44,747 nt of DNA from the IMG/VR virus record IMGVR_UViG_3300049734_000332, positions 1 through 44,747 of that record, one strand, 5' to 3'. The notes beneath the pieces are model-generated. The model searched no databases. It saw nothing but the letters and a program-made list of their open reading frames with translations, and was not told where the DNA came from. The position numbers were made by a program, and so were the translations under genes. Position 1 is the first letter of the stretch. Each line of letters opens with the position of its first letter. Origin of the DNA: a virus. Positions 36,686 to 44,591 of this stretch are shown one piece after another.

Positions 36686-37332
36686 ACCTCCACACCGTGA
36701 TGGTCACCCACAACCGGCTCGACCTGACCAAACAGGCTGTCGCGTCCTACCTGGAAACCGTGCACGGACCATGGTCACTGGAGATCGTGGACAACGCGTC
36801 CACCGACGGCACCCAGGAATGGCTGCTCGAACTGGTCAGCCAACCAGACCTTGTCGAGAACACCAGCGTCACCCTCCTCCGCGAAAACCGTTATCCCGGG
36901 TTCGCAACGAACCGTGGCTGGGAAACCGCGCCTGACCGGACAGTGCTGCTGCACCGCGCCGACAACGACTTCGTGTTCCTCCCCGGCTGGGAACTCCACG
37001 TCCGGCTGATGTTCTCGACGAGCGACACGCTCGGGCAGCTCGGGTTGCGCACCAACGACGAAGAACTTCACAACCCCCGCAACGTCGGCGGCAACTGCGT
37101 GATCCGCAAAGAGCTCTGGGACCAAGGGTTGCGGTATGACGAACGGACCTGGCCGGAGATCAGCGCGAAGGTCCCGGGGTACACAGAGGACTCGTTCATG
37201 AGCCCCAAGGTTGTGCAGATGGGCTGGACATGGGGACGCGTCACCCAGCCGTGCATCCGGCCGATCAGCCAGGAGTCAGCGGACGACCCGTACTACCGGC
37301 AGACGTGGGCTGACCGCGGCATCCACCATTGA
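36682..37332 (+). CDS. Glycosyltransferase family 2-like protein 3
   Basis: GTG start (GTGA overlap), 216 residues. NLHTVMVTHNRLDLTKQAVA is the GT2 opening. EIVDNASTDGTQEWLLEL gives the D-N-x-S-x-DGT nucleotide-binding loop, the clearest of the cassette. HRADNDFVFLPGWELHVRLM near residue 92 carries the DxD-like metal site. PGYTEDSFMSPKVVQMGWTW near residue 164 is the acceptor ED motif. It is a confident GT2 member; sugar and acceptor are unknown. Confidence 0.82.
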   Translation: MNLHTVMVTHNRLDLTKQAVASYLETVHGPWSLEIVDNASTDGTQEWLLELVSQPDLVENTSVTLLRENRYPGFATNRGWETAPDRTVLLHRADNDFVFLPGWELHVRLMFSTSDTLGQLGLRTNDEELHNPRNVGGNCVIRKELWDQGLRYDERTWPEISAKVPGYTEDSFMSPKVVQMGWTWGRVTQPCIRPISQESADDPYYRQTWADRGIHH

Positions 37333-37901
37333 TCAGCATTGTCATCCCGACACTCACCAGCCGCATCCAGGCCGGCTGGCTTGCCCGCTGCACCAACGCG
37401 TACACGCAGACGCTGGGGCGGGTCCCACACGAGTTCATCGTGGTCGCAGACAGATCCGCGTGCGGCATCGCATGGAACGAAGGGATCGCGCGGGCAAAGG
37501 GAAACTACATTCACCTTACAGCCGACGACATCGAACCCCTGCACGGGTGGCATCTCCCGGGGATGGTCAGCGCCGACCGCGGCGAACTAGCCGCCGCCCG
37601 GATCCTCAACACCGACGGCACCCTCCAATCCTGCGGCACCGATCACCTCGAGCACGACGAAGGCGAGGAAGCGTTCGTCGCCAGGATCCCGTTCGCCACT
37701 AGAGAACAGTTCCAGTTGATCGGCCCGATGATGAACGAGCAGTACATGGGCGACTACTGGTTCAGCCACCGCGGCCGACAGGTCGGGTTGAAAAGCGTGG
37801 TGCGCCGCCGATACTGCTTCGTTCACCATTACGCGCAGGAAGGAAGGATCGACACGTTGGCAGCAGACGTACGCGCCTACAAGAAACTGGGGGGACAGTG
37901 A
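37329..37901 (+). CDS. Glycosyltransferase family 2-like protein 4
   Basis: TTG start (TTGA overlap), 190 residues. ISIVIPTLTSRIQAGWLARC is the opening strand, HEFIVVADRSACGIAWNEGI follows. The metal motif is HLTADDIEPLHGWHLPGM near residue 60. MGDYWFSHRGRQVGLKSVVR near residue 138 is the acceptor-side block, then CFVHHYAQEGR. It is slightly shorter than its neighbours but has all expected parts. Confidence 0.72.
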   Translation: MISIVIPTLTSRIQAGWLARCTNAYTQTLGRVPHEFIVVADRSACGIAWNEGIARAKGNYIHLTADDIEPLHGWHLPGMVSADRGELAAARILNTDGTLQSCGTDHLEHDEGEEAFVARIPFATREQFQLIGPMMNEQYMGDYWFSHRGRQVGLKSVVRRRYCFVHHYAQEGRIDTLAADVRAYKKLGGQ

Positions 37902-38815
37902 GGATCCTGGTCACCGGACACAAAGGCTTCATCGGCAGCCACCTCGCCGCCGAGCTCCGCAACAACAACCACGACGTGCACGGCATCGACCAGATCCTCA
38001 GCCCCGCCGACAACCTGTTGATCCCCGGTGTGGCCGACCGGGCTGTGCGCCAAGCAGACGCAGAAATAGTCGTCCATCTGGCGGCACGCGTCGGGCGGCT
38101 GTTCGGAGAAGACCACCCGGCAGACACGATCGCGGACAACGCCGGCATGACCGCGCTCGTCGCGAAAGCCGCCGCCGCCCACGGCGCCCGGTTTGTGTAC
38201 GCGTCCACCAGCGAGGTGTACGGAGACCAAGGCAACCAAACCTGCCACGAATACGACGGGCCGTTCGAGCTCCCGCACAACATTTACGGCCTGTCGAAAC
38301 GATGGGGCGAAGACGTTGCCTGCCTATACGCCCCCGACGGGCTGGTGGTGCTGCGGTTCTCGATGCCTTACGGCCCCGGGCTGCCCGCGGGCAGAGGACG
38401 CGCAGCGATCATCAACATGCTGTGGCAAGCGCTCCACCGGCGCCCGATCCCGGTTCACGCCGGCGCCGAACGGTCCTGGTGTTTCATCGAGGACACCGTT
38501 CGTGCCGCCCGGTTGGCGATCGAACACGGAGACGGCGCTTACAACGTCGGGCGCGACGACGACCCCGTCACCATGCACAGCGTGGCAAGGCTCGCTTGCG
38601 CGTTGACAGGCGCAGCCGACGACCTCGACCTGATCCAGCTCACCGAAGCACCGGCGAACCAGACGGTGGTGAAGCGGTTGTCAACCGAACGGATCCGCAC
38701 CCTTGGTTGGCACCCGGAAGTGGAGCTACCCGAGGGAATGGAGAAAACGCTGGAATGGGTACGTCTGTTGGACGAGGACGGGATGCCAACCCCGCAAGCG
38801 ATGGAACTGGTGTGA
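37898..38815 (+). CDS. NAD-dependent nucleotide-sugar epimerase/dehydratase (extended SDR)
   Basis: GTG start (GTGA overlap), 305 residues. Rossmann motif TGHKGFIG is at residues 6-13, HLAARVG near 60-66, the catalytic Ser/Thr region YASTSEVYG at 101-109 and YGLSK at 130-134 (Y130, K134). RFSMPYGPG, then WCFIEDTVRAARLAIEHG and YNVGRDDDPVTMHSVARLAC complete the extended SDR fold. Such enzymes epimerise or dehydrate UDP-, GDP- or dTDP-sugars. It probably supplies the activated sugar for the four upstream transferases. Confidence 0.85.
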   Translation: MRILVTGHKGFIGSHLAAELRNNNHDVHGIDQILSPADNLLIPGVADRAVRQADAEIVVHLAARVGRLFGEDHPADTIADNAGMTALVAKAAAAHGARFVYASTSEVYGDQGNQTCHEYDGPFELPHNIYGLSKRWGEDVACLYAPDGLVVLRFSMPYGPGLPAGRGRAAIINMLWQALHRRPIPVHAGAERSWCFIEDTVRAARLAIEHGDGAYNVGRDDDPVTMHSVARLACALTGAADDLDLIQLTEAPANQTVVKRLSTERIRTLGWHPEVELPEGMEKTLEWVRLLDEDGMPTPQAMELV

Positions 38816-38828
38816 AGGGAGAAAGGCG

Positions 38829-38996
38829 ATGGCACGGAAACGCAACACCCCCGCGAAGAAGAGCACGAAAGCGGAGGCCACCCTCGAGTTCGAGGATGGC
38901 TACTGGTGGATCAAGGACGGCCGCAAGAAAATCAACGCGGGCCGGTCTGAGCGGTACGCACAGTCGATGCTTGCCGAACACAACGAAGACAAGTGA
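38829..38996 (+). CDS. Small basic protein
   Basis: ATG start behind AGGGAGAAAGGCG, 55 residues. ARKRNTPAKKSTKAEATLEF, EDGYWWIKDGRKKINAGRSE, RYAQSMLAEHNEDK: a basic tail followed by a beta-hairpin-like YWWIKDGRKK and a helix. It overlaps the next gene by GTGA. Unknown family; the good ribosome-binding site supports it. Confidence 0.55.
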   Translation: MARKRNTPAKKSTKAEATLEFEDGYWWIKDGRKKINAGRSERYAQSMLAEHNEDK

Positions 38997-39325
38997 CGGT
39001 CACGCTTGTTGTTGTCGCGCTCGCCGCTTGGCGCACCTGGTACCTGATCGGCCAAGACGACGGCCCCTTCAACATCCTCGACCGCGCCCGCCGTTACATA
39101 ACGGGCCTGCCGCGCGACTGGAAAGAACGCGACCAGATCCCCGACAGCTATCGGGAAGGCATGAAGGACTTCCTCGAATGCCCCTTCTGCCTGGGGTTCT
39201 GGATCGCACTCGCGTGGGCGGGCCTGTACGCCCTGGACGACGAGTGGGCGTTCTGGGTCGGGCTGCCGTTCGCCGTCAACGCCGTGACCGTGGCGGTCAA
39301 CCACTGGCTGACCGCTGACGAGTAG
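38993..39325 (+). CDS. DUF1360-like membrane protein
   Basis: GTG start (GTGA overlap), 110 residues. Hydrophobic segments lie at the N-terminus (TLVVVALAAWRTWYLI), in the middle (FCLGFWIALAWAGLYAL) and at the end (VGLPFAVNAVTVAVNHWL). The motif ECPFCLGFWIA near residue 61 is the hallmark of DUF1360 proteins, common in actinobacterial phages and sporulation-related genes. It lies just before the portal. Its function is not known. A dispersed-palindrome copy (39091-39104) encodes RRYITG. Confidence 0.7.
   Translation: MTVTLVVVALAAWRTWYLIGQDDGPFNILDRARRYITGLPRDWKERDQIPDSYREGMKDFLECPFCLGFWIALAWAGLYALDDEWAFWVGLPFAVNAVTVAVNHWLTADE
39091..39104. repeat. Dispersed palindrome copy (CCGTTACATAACGG)
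   Basis: Matches CCGTTACGTAACGG at 13 of 14 bases. It lies inside the DUF1360-like gene. Confidence 0.65.
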
Positions 39326-39336
39326 CATCCGTCCGA

Positions 39337-39364
39337 TTGTGCTATCCGCTCAACTGACTACACT
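39337..39364 (+). promoter_or_regulatory. Putative late promoter before the portal operon
   Basis: TTGTGC (39337-39342), a 16-bp spacer and TACACT (39359-39364) in the 70-bp gap after the DUF1360-like gene. The same -10 hexamer and a near-identical -35 (TTGTGT) occur before the capsid gene at 42687. A strong ribosome-binding site (AGGAGG) follows 16 bases later. Confidence 0.55.
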
Positions 39365-39395
39365 CTCCGGCATCTTCGAGAGGAGGAAGTTCACC

Positions 39396-39440
39396 GTGTG
39401 CGGATGCAAGAAGAAGCAGCGCGAGCCGAAGCCGAAGTAG
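39396..39440 (+). CDS. 14-residue micro-protein before the portal (MCGCKKKQREPKPK)
   Basis: GTG start behind AGAGGAGGAAGTTCACC, one of the strongest ribosome-binding sites in the genome. The peptide has a CGC pair and a Lys/Arg-rich tail. The portal's GTG starts three bases after its stop, so it may serve translational coupling. Alternatively it is a real micro-protein; similar Cys/Lys peptides are often seen near actinophage portal genes. Confidence 0.5.
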   Translation: MCGCKKKQREPKPK

Positions 39441-39443
39441 ACC

Positions 39444-41198
39444 GTGCCGCTCCCGTCTAGGCAACAGAAGCCTCGGGCGCGGGCACTCACCGCCTCAGCA
39501 ACGAAGCTCACCGCAAGGGACTCCGCCTACGCGAAGCGGCTGTCGCAGCCGTGGCAACTACGGTCCCTCGGCTACTACGACACGATCGGTGAGATCAACT
39601 TCACGTCGAAGTTCCTCGCCCGCCAAATCTCCCGTGTCCGGTTCTTTCCCGCGCGCCGCCTTCCGGACGGCACCACGGAACCGATCACCGAGGGTTCCCC
39701 CGTCGAGGTTCTGAACCAGATACAGGACCCCGGCGGAGGACAAACACAACTTCTGTACGACTACGGCCGGCTGATGTTCGTAACCGGCGAAGGCGTGCTG
39801 TTCGCCTACGACCAGGGGCGACGGTGGCGGTTCCTGTGGAAAGACGAGGTGCGCAAGGAACCGGACGGCACCTGGGTGCGTCTCAACGCGGAGAGCCAGC
39901 CGACAGGCGATGTCGGTTCCGCCTACCGGATCTGGGCTCCGCACCCGCGGTACTCCGACTGGGCGGACGGTCCGATGCGAGCCGTGCAGGACATCTGCGA
40001 AGAGCTGCTGCTGCTCACGATGGCTGTCCGGTCGACGGCGCTGACACGGATGACGAACGGGATCCTGTGGATCCCACAGGAAATGGATTTCGGTCCGCTC
40101 ACCACCGGCATGGACGAGGACCCGGAACAAAGCCCGTTCATGTCCGACTACATGGAGCACACCCAGAACCAAATCGATGACCCCGGCTCTGCGGCTGCGC
40201 GCGTCCCGTTCGCCGCTGTTGTTCCCGGCGACTGGATCAACGCCGCGACATGGATGAAAACCCATGACCCCGCAACGGACTACATGGAACGCGACCTTCG
40301 CGAGGAAGCCATCAAACGCTTGGCGCTCTCCCTCGACATGAGCCCCGAAGACCTGTTGGGCTACACGGACGCGAACCACTGGACCGGACGACAGGTCCAG
40401 CTCGACCGGTGGCGCATGTTCGGCTACAACAAAGCCGAGCTCTGGGCGTCCTCCGTCAGCGACGCGTATTTGCGTCCCACGCTCGAGCAGGAACGCTACT
40501 CCGGCTGGGAGGACGTGGTCATCGGTTTCGACGACAGCCAAGTCGTGATCTCACCAGACAGGACCGAGGACGCGCTGAAAGCGCACAACCAGGGGCTGAT
40601 CAACGGGAAGGCCGCACGCGAAGCCCTTGGGTGGCGCGAGGTCGACCAGCTCGAAGGCGAAGAGAAAGACGAGTGGTTCGCGCTGAAACTCAGGGAACCG
40701 GCGTTGCTGGGCGACGAGTTCATGCCACCCGCGAGAGGACCGATGCCGAATGGAAACGGACAGAACGGAAACGCCGCCGACGGGCCACCCGCCCCCGGAA
40801 CCAACAGCGGAGTCTCGCGGCAGGAAAACGTCAGGGCTTCCGCCCGGATTCTGGGTGCCGCCGAACTCGCTCTCCACCGGTGCCGCGAGCTCGCCGGGGT
40901 CAGGGTCCGACAAAAGTGCCCTGATTGTGCCGACGGTCAGCCTCTCTCGATCGTCGCTGCTGCGATCGGGGAAGCAGTCACCGAGGACCCGTTGAAGCTG
41001 GTGAAGGGCGCCACCGACGGGTTCCGTGACCTGCTGACCGAGCAGGGGATGGATGCGTTGCAGGCGTCCGCGTTGTGTCAGCAGCTCGAGGTGTTCGCTG
41101 CCCGCACGCTGTTCGAGCCGCGCTGCCCGGAACTGCCGTCCGGGTTTGTGGCTGCGGTGAACAAGGCGCGGGAGGTGAGCCTTGCCGTGGCACATTGA
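39444..41198 (+). CDS. Portal protein
   Basis: GTG start, 584 residues. The core has LGYYDTIGEINFTSKFLARQ, a wing region (RRWRFLWKDEVRKEPDGTWV, YRIWAPHPRYSDWADGPMRA), then VQDICEELLLLTMAVRSTAL, the tunnel-lining stem helix and clip. LREEAIKRLALSLDMSPEDL, LGYTDANHWTGRQVQLDRWR and LWASSVSDAYLRPTLEQERY are standard portal elements. The C-terminus after residue 430 is Pro/Gly/Asn-rich, then helical (RASARILGAAELALHRCREL) and CPDCADGQPLS. The dodecamer forms the DNA port at one capsid vertex. It overlaps the protease gene by 17 bp. Confidence 0.9.
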   Translation: MPLPSRQQKPRARALTASATKLTARDSAYAKRLSQPWQLRSLGYYDTIGEINFTSKFLARQISRVRFFPARRLPDGTTEPITEGSPVEVLNQIQDPGGGQTQLLYDYGRLMFVTGEGVLFAYDQGRRWRFLWKDEVRKEPDGTWVRLNAESQPTGDVGSAYRIWAPHPRYSDWADGPMRAVQDICEELLLLTMAVRSTALTRMTNGILWIPQEMDFGPLTTGMDEDPEQSPFMSDYMEHTQNQIDDPGSAAARVPFAAVVPGDWINAATWMKTHDPATDYMERDLREEAIKRLALSLDMSPEDLLGYTDANHWTGRQVQLDRWRMFGYNKAELWASSVSDAYLRPTLEQERYSGWEDVVIGFDDSQVVISPDRTEDALKAHNQGLINGKAAREALGWREVDQLEGEEKDEWFALKLREPALLGDEFMPPARGPMPNGNGQNGNAADGPPAPGTNSGVSRQENVRASARILGAAELALHRCRELAGVRVRQKCPDCADGQPLSIVAAAIGEAVTEDPLKLVKGATDGFRDLLTEQGMDALQASALCQQLEVFAARTLFEPRCPELPSGFVAAVNKAREVSLAVAH

Positions 41199-41982
41199 GC
41201 AGCGCGACGGGAAGCACTGCGTGATCAAGGACTCGGATGGGTTCAACCAGGGCTGCCACGACTCGCGCGCCGACGCCGTGAAACAACTGCGCGCTCTGTA
41301 CGCGAAGGAGGACACCATGACCGCAGCAATCGCTCCGCTCCGTCCGGCGCGGGACTGGTTCTTCCGCGCCGAAGCCGACGGCCCCACCCCACCCACGTTC
41401 ACAGCCGCCGGCGAAGCGTACGGCCACCTGGCGCTGTGGGAAACCTGCCACGCCGGTTTCCTGTCGGGAGAGTTCGGGGAGTGCGTGAAAGCACCCAGGT
41501 CCCCGTCGAACTACCAGTTCTTCCACCTCGGTGCCGTCGAAACCTCCGAAGGCGAAATGGTGGCCGTCGGGAAACTCACGTACGGCACCGGCCACGCCCC
41601 ACTCGGGGTTGGTTTGCAGGCAGCGTCGGCGCACTACGACGACACCGGTTCCGTCGGCGCGTTCGTGCGCGCCACAGACGGCAAGTACGGCGTCTGGTTC
41701 TCCGGCGCCGTCAAGTCCGACCTGTCACCCGAAGGGCTGCGTGACATGCGCGCGAACCCGCAGTCGGGTGACTGGCGATCGTTCAACGGCCAACTCGAGC
41801 TGGTCGCGAGCCTCGCGGTGGTGGTGCCGGGGTTCCCGATCCCACGTTCGCAGCTTGCGCTCGCCGCGTCCGGGGTGGCGTCCCTGATCCTGCCGGGATG
41901 GACGCAGGAGGATCTGGTCGAACCCCGGTCGAAGGAATATCTGCGGCGCCGCGAGTCGCTTTCGTCCGCCGTTCGCGGTTGA
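41182..41982 (+). CDS. Capsid maturation protease
   Basis: TTG start, 266 residues; an in-frame ATG at 41317 would remove the first 45. Those 45 (PWHIEQRDGKHCVIKDSDGF, HDSRADAVKQLRALYAKED) form a small strand-helix module often found at the end of neighbouring head proteins. The protease part starts RPARDWFFRAEADGPTPPTF. It has AYGHLALWETCHAGFLSGEF, LTYGTGHAPLGVG with the likely catalytic His, QAASAHYDDTGSVGAFVRAT and NPQSGDWRSFNGQLELVASL (SGDWR and LELVA). PGFPIPRSQLALAASG is the typical end. It trims the capsid protein delta domain during prohead maturation. Confidence 0.88.
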   Translation: MPWHIEQRDGKHCVIKDSDGFNQGCHDSRADAVKQLRALYAKEDTMTAAIAPLRPARDWFFRAEADGPTPPTFTAAGEAYGHLALWETCHAGFLSGEFGECVKAPRSPSNYQFFHLGAVETSEGEMVAVGKLTYGTGHAPLGVGLQAASAHYDDTGSVGAFVRATDGKYGVWFSGAVKSDLSPEGLRDMRANPQSGDWRSFNGQLELVASLAVVVPGFPIPRSQLALAASGVASLILPGWTQEDLVEPRSKEYLRRRESLSSAVRG

Positions 41983-42608
41983 CCGTCCGGGTCAGGGTTC
42001 AGGCTCACCCCAGCAGAGAACATCTGCGCGGGAGGCTGCTCCACCACATGGTCCCCCTCCTAGCGGACGTGGTGGAGCACTCCTCCCACCCACCCGACCC
42101 ATGGGCAGGCTACAAACAATGCCTCGCCGACCTCCCCGACGAAGGCCATGTCCTGATCGTCCAGGACGACGCGCAACCAGTACCAGGGTTCGCGGACGCG
42201 GTGCAAAAGATCGCTGAGCGGCACCCGGACAAGCCGGTGTGCCTGTGGATGAGCGCGATCCCCGCGAACGCCGCCGCCCGAGCCCGACGCGCCTACGGAC
42301 ACCAGCTGTATGTGCCGCTCGGGCCGGCGCCGTTCGTTCCGTTAGTGTGCGTGTTGTGGCCTGCCAGGGCCGGACGTGCGTTCGCGCGGTGGGCTGAGAC
42401 AGCGTCTCGGCTCACCCGCGCGGACGATGGGAACGTCGCCCGGTTCATGCGACAGACCGGCCAGGAGTTCCTCGTCACGGTGCCCAGCATTTGCGAGCAC
42501 GACGATTTCACGCCGACGGTGAAAGGCGGGAGGGGAGAGTCGCAGGGCCGTGACCGCTCCCGTGTCGCGGCCCTGCTAGCGGATGATGCCAGCCGCTACG
42601 ACTGGTAG
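41979..42608 (+). CDS. Glycosyltransferase-like protein between protease and capsid genes
   Basis: TTG start (TTGA overlap), 209 residues. The protein begins TVRVRVQAHPSREHLRGRLL. HVLIVQDDAQPVPGFADAVQ near residue 62 is a GT-A-like acidic motif (QDD), as in GT25/GT2-type enzymes. CLWMSAIPANAAARARRAYG, then PLVCVLWPARAGRAFARWAE and a C-terminal CEHDDFTPTVKGGRGESQGR follow, the last resembling GT25-like endings. It is the fifth enzyme of this kind in the packaging/head half of the genome, so capsid proteins are plausible acceptors. Confidence 0.55.
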   Translation: MTVRVRVQAHPSREHLRGRLLHHMVPLLADVVEHSSHPPDPWAGYKQCLADLPDEGHVLIVQDDAQPVPGFADAVQKIAERHPDKPVCLWMSAIPANAAARARRAYGHQLYVPLGPAPFVPLVCVLWPARAGRAFARWAETASRLTRADDGNVARFMRQTGQEFLVTVPSICEHDDFTPTVKGGRGESQGRDRSRVAALLADDASRYDW

Positions 42609-42662
42609 TGTCTGTTCCGGTAGCGACAACATAAAGTCGTCGTTCCCTATTCATCGTCGGCG

Positions 42663-42680
42663 ACGCCCCTCCGGGGGCGT
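42663..42680 (+). terminator. Intrinsic terminator-like hairpin before the capsid promoter
   Basis: ACGCCCC (42663-42669), loop TCCG, GGGGCGT (42674-42680) make a perfect 7-bp GC-rich stem followed by TCGTCGTTGTGTCGT, moderately T-rich. It ends the upstream head cassette seven bases before the next -35 box. Confidence 0.6.
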
Positions 42681-42686
42681 TCGTCG

Positions 42687-42715
42687 TTGTGTCGTCCGGA
42701 AGCGGGATGTACACT
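42687..42715 (+). promoter_or_regulatory. Putative capsid promoter
   Basis: TTGTGT (42687-42692), a 17-bp spacer and TACACT (42710-42715), directly after the hairpin terminator. It matches the promoter before the portal in both boxes. The -10 is enclosed in the GCGGGA-TGTACAC-TCCCGC inverted repeat, a possible operator. It would give the capsid and tail genes high independent expression. Confidence 0.6.
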
Positions 42716-42769
42716 CCCGCGTAACGCACCGGCCGCGGGGCGGCGGTGCCACGGGACCAGGGGTTCCGG

Positions 42770-42783
42770 CTGTTACGTAACGG
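42770..42783. repeat. Dispersed palindrome copy (CTGTTACGTAACGG), intergenic
   Basis: Matches CCGTTACGTAACGG at 13 of 14 bases. It lies between the capsid promoter and its start codon, the only copy outside a gene. Confidence 0.7.
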
Positions 42784-42803
42784 CAACTTGAAAGGAACCC
42801 CTG

Positions 42804-44591
42804 ATGCCACCCGAACGGAAGGACGACGGACTGTTCCCCGTCCTGCCCGACGACCTCAAGGCGCTCACGAACGACGAGCGGCAGAAGCTGCTGGACGACC
42901 ATGTGTCCGCCGCCGCGTTGATCGACGCGAACGACGAGGAGTTCCTCGCCGGTCTCTCGGGCGACGAGATCATCGAGCAGTACACGCAGGGTGTCGCGCA
43001 GATCAAGCAGATCCGTGAGGTGATCGCGGAACAGCAGGCCGAGTTCGAGGCTTTCGAGGCGAAGAAGGCGGAGCTGAAGGCCGAGCTGGAGCCGGAGCCG
43101 GACGCCCCGGAGGACGAGGGCGACGAGGACGAGGTCACGGCGGACGAAACAACGGAGGTTGTCGCGGAAGCAGAGCCCGAGGCAGAGGCCGTGACGGCGG
43201 ACGCGGAGGAGAAGGTGCCGGTGCTCGCGGCAGCCCCCCGGTATGCGCGCCGCCCGCCCGCCCCGGCACCCGCACGCGAGCCAGAGCCGACAACTGCCCC
43301 CAACGGGGCCGCGCTGCTCGCGACCGGCGAGATGAGCCTGAAGTACAAGGAGCCGCTCGACCGGCGCTCCCTCGAGGGATTGGTCGGTGACGTGATGGCG
43401 CACCACGGGCCGATGCCGAAGATCCACCAGCCGGGAGAGGCCGGCAGGTTCGGTGGCCCGGAGCACAAGATCGCGAAGGCCGAGTATCCGTTCCCCGAGG
43501 AGCGGACGCTGACCGGGGACGTGGACCGGGACGCGGAGAAGGTGCTGGCACAGATCCCGGCGCTGTCGATGCCGGGGTTCGGGCAGTTCACCGGGATTCC
43601 CGGCCATGAGAACGCGCTGGTCGCGTCCGGCGGCATCTGCGCCCCCGCGACACCGTTCTACGGGATGGTGAACTTCGCGACCGAGGAAGAGCCGGTCTGG
43701 GATTCGCTTCCGGTGTTCCGCGCCGCACGTGGCGGCGTCAACGTCCCGACCAGCACCTACATCGCGGACATCACCACGGCCATCTCGAACATCTCGGCGG
43801 ACGAGGACGCGCAGGGCGGAACGTTCGCGACGAAGAGCTGCCAGGCGCTCGACTGTCCCCCGTACACCGAGACGCAGGTGCAGATTTTGGCGCACTGCCG
43901 TGAGTACGGGAACCTGAACGCCCGGACGTGGCCGGAGAAGATCGCGCATGAGAACGCCCTCACCATGGCCGCGCTCGCGCGGACCTCCGAGGACTTCATG
44001 CTCGAGCAGATCAAGGCGCTGTCGATCAACGTCACCAACGGCGTCGAGACCCTCGGCGCGCTGATCTACCTCGTCGACGCGATCGTGAAGAGCAAGTTCG
44101 GGATCGCAGGCCGGTTCCGGATGCCACGCAACGCGAGGTTCACGGCGCTGCTTCCCAGCTACACGCTGGATCTGCTGTTGCTCGACACGATCCAGACGCA
44201 GTTCGACCGGTTCAAGACCCGCGGCGAGATCGACGCGTATCTACGGTCCACGGGGATCGACCCGGTCTACTACATCGACGGCAACTTCGCTGCCGGTGAC
44301 GACCAGCTCCCCGACGCGGCGCAGACCGCGGCGGCGATCGACGGGTTCCCGAACACGGTGCAGTGGGCGCTGTTCCCGCAGGGCGCGTTCCTCGGGATCG
44401 ACAGCGGTGTGCTGGAGCTCGGGATCGTCCGTGACAGCGTGCTGAACTCCACGAACGATTTCCAGGTGTTCGGGGAGCGTTTCCGCAACGTCGTGCGTCT
44501 TGCGCCCGCCCAGGCGGCGTACTGGATCACGACCGACTGGTGCCCGAGCGGACAGTTCCCGCCCGCCGGGACGGCCCGCACCTGCGAGTAG
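42804..44591 (+). CDS. Major capsid protein with N-terminal scaffold-like domain
   Basis: ATG start, 595 residues. Residues 1-165 are acidic and helical (RQKLLDDHVSAAALIDANDE, IREVIAEQQAEFEAFEAKKA, then a Glu/Pro/Ala-rich tract), like the scaffolding delta domain removed by the protease. The capsid fold runs from about residue 170: SLKYKEPLDRRSLEGLVGDV, ALVASGGICAPATPFYGMVN, DSLPVFRAARGGVNVPTSTY, then the P-domain and A-domain (FRMPRNARFTALLPSYTLDL, TQFDRFKTRGEIDAYL). It ends VVRLAPAQAAYWITTDWCPS. The gene has its own promoter. The last 26 bases recur at the window start. Confidence 0.9.
   Translation: MPPERKDDGLFPVLPDDLKALTNDERQKLLDDHVSAAALIDANDEEFLAGLSGDEIIEQYTQGVAQIKQIREVIAEQQAEFEAFEAKKAELKAELEPEPDAPEDEGDEDEVTADETTEVVAEAEPEAEAVTADAEEKVPVLAAAPRYARRPPAPAPAREPEPTTAPNGAALLATGEMSLKYKEPLDRRSLEGLVGDVMAHHGPMPKIHQPGEAGRFGGPEHKIAKAEYPFPEERTLTGDVDRDAEKVLAQIPALSMPGFGQFTGIPGHENALVASGGICAPATPFYGMVNFATEEEPVWDSLPVFRAARGGVNVPTSTYIADITTAISNISADEDAQGGTFATKSCQALDCPPYTETQVQILAHCREYGNLNARTWPEKIAHENALTMAALARTSEDFMLEQIKALSINVTNGVETLGALIYLVDAIVKSKFGIAGRFRMPRNARFTALLPSYTLDLLLLDTIQTQFDRFKTRGEIDAYLRSTGIDPVYYIDGNFAAGDDQLPDAAQTAAAIDGFPNTVQWALFPQGAFLGIDSGVLELGIVRDSVLNSTNDFQVFGERFRNVVRLAPAQAAYWITTDWCPSGQFPPAGTARTCE

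Larger units (their letters stand above)
42609..42803 (+). promoter_or_regulatory. Control region before the major capsid gene
   Basis: This 195-bp gap holds a terminator-like hairpin, a promoter, an inverted repeat GCGGGA/TCCCGC with a 7-base loop (42702-42720) spanning the -10 box, and a copy of the dispersed palindrome. The ribosome-binding site is AAAGGA, 8 bases before the ATG. No protein gene is visible here. Confidence 0.65.
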
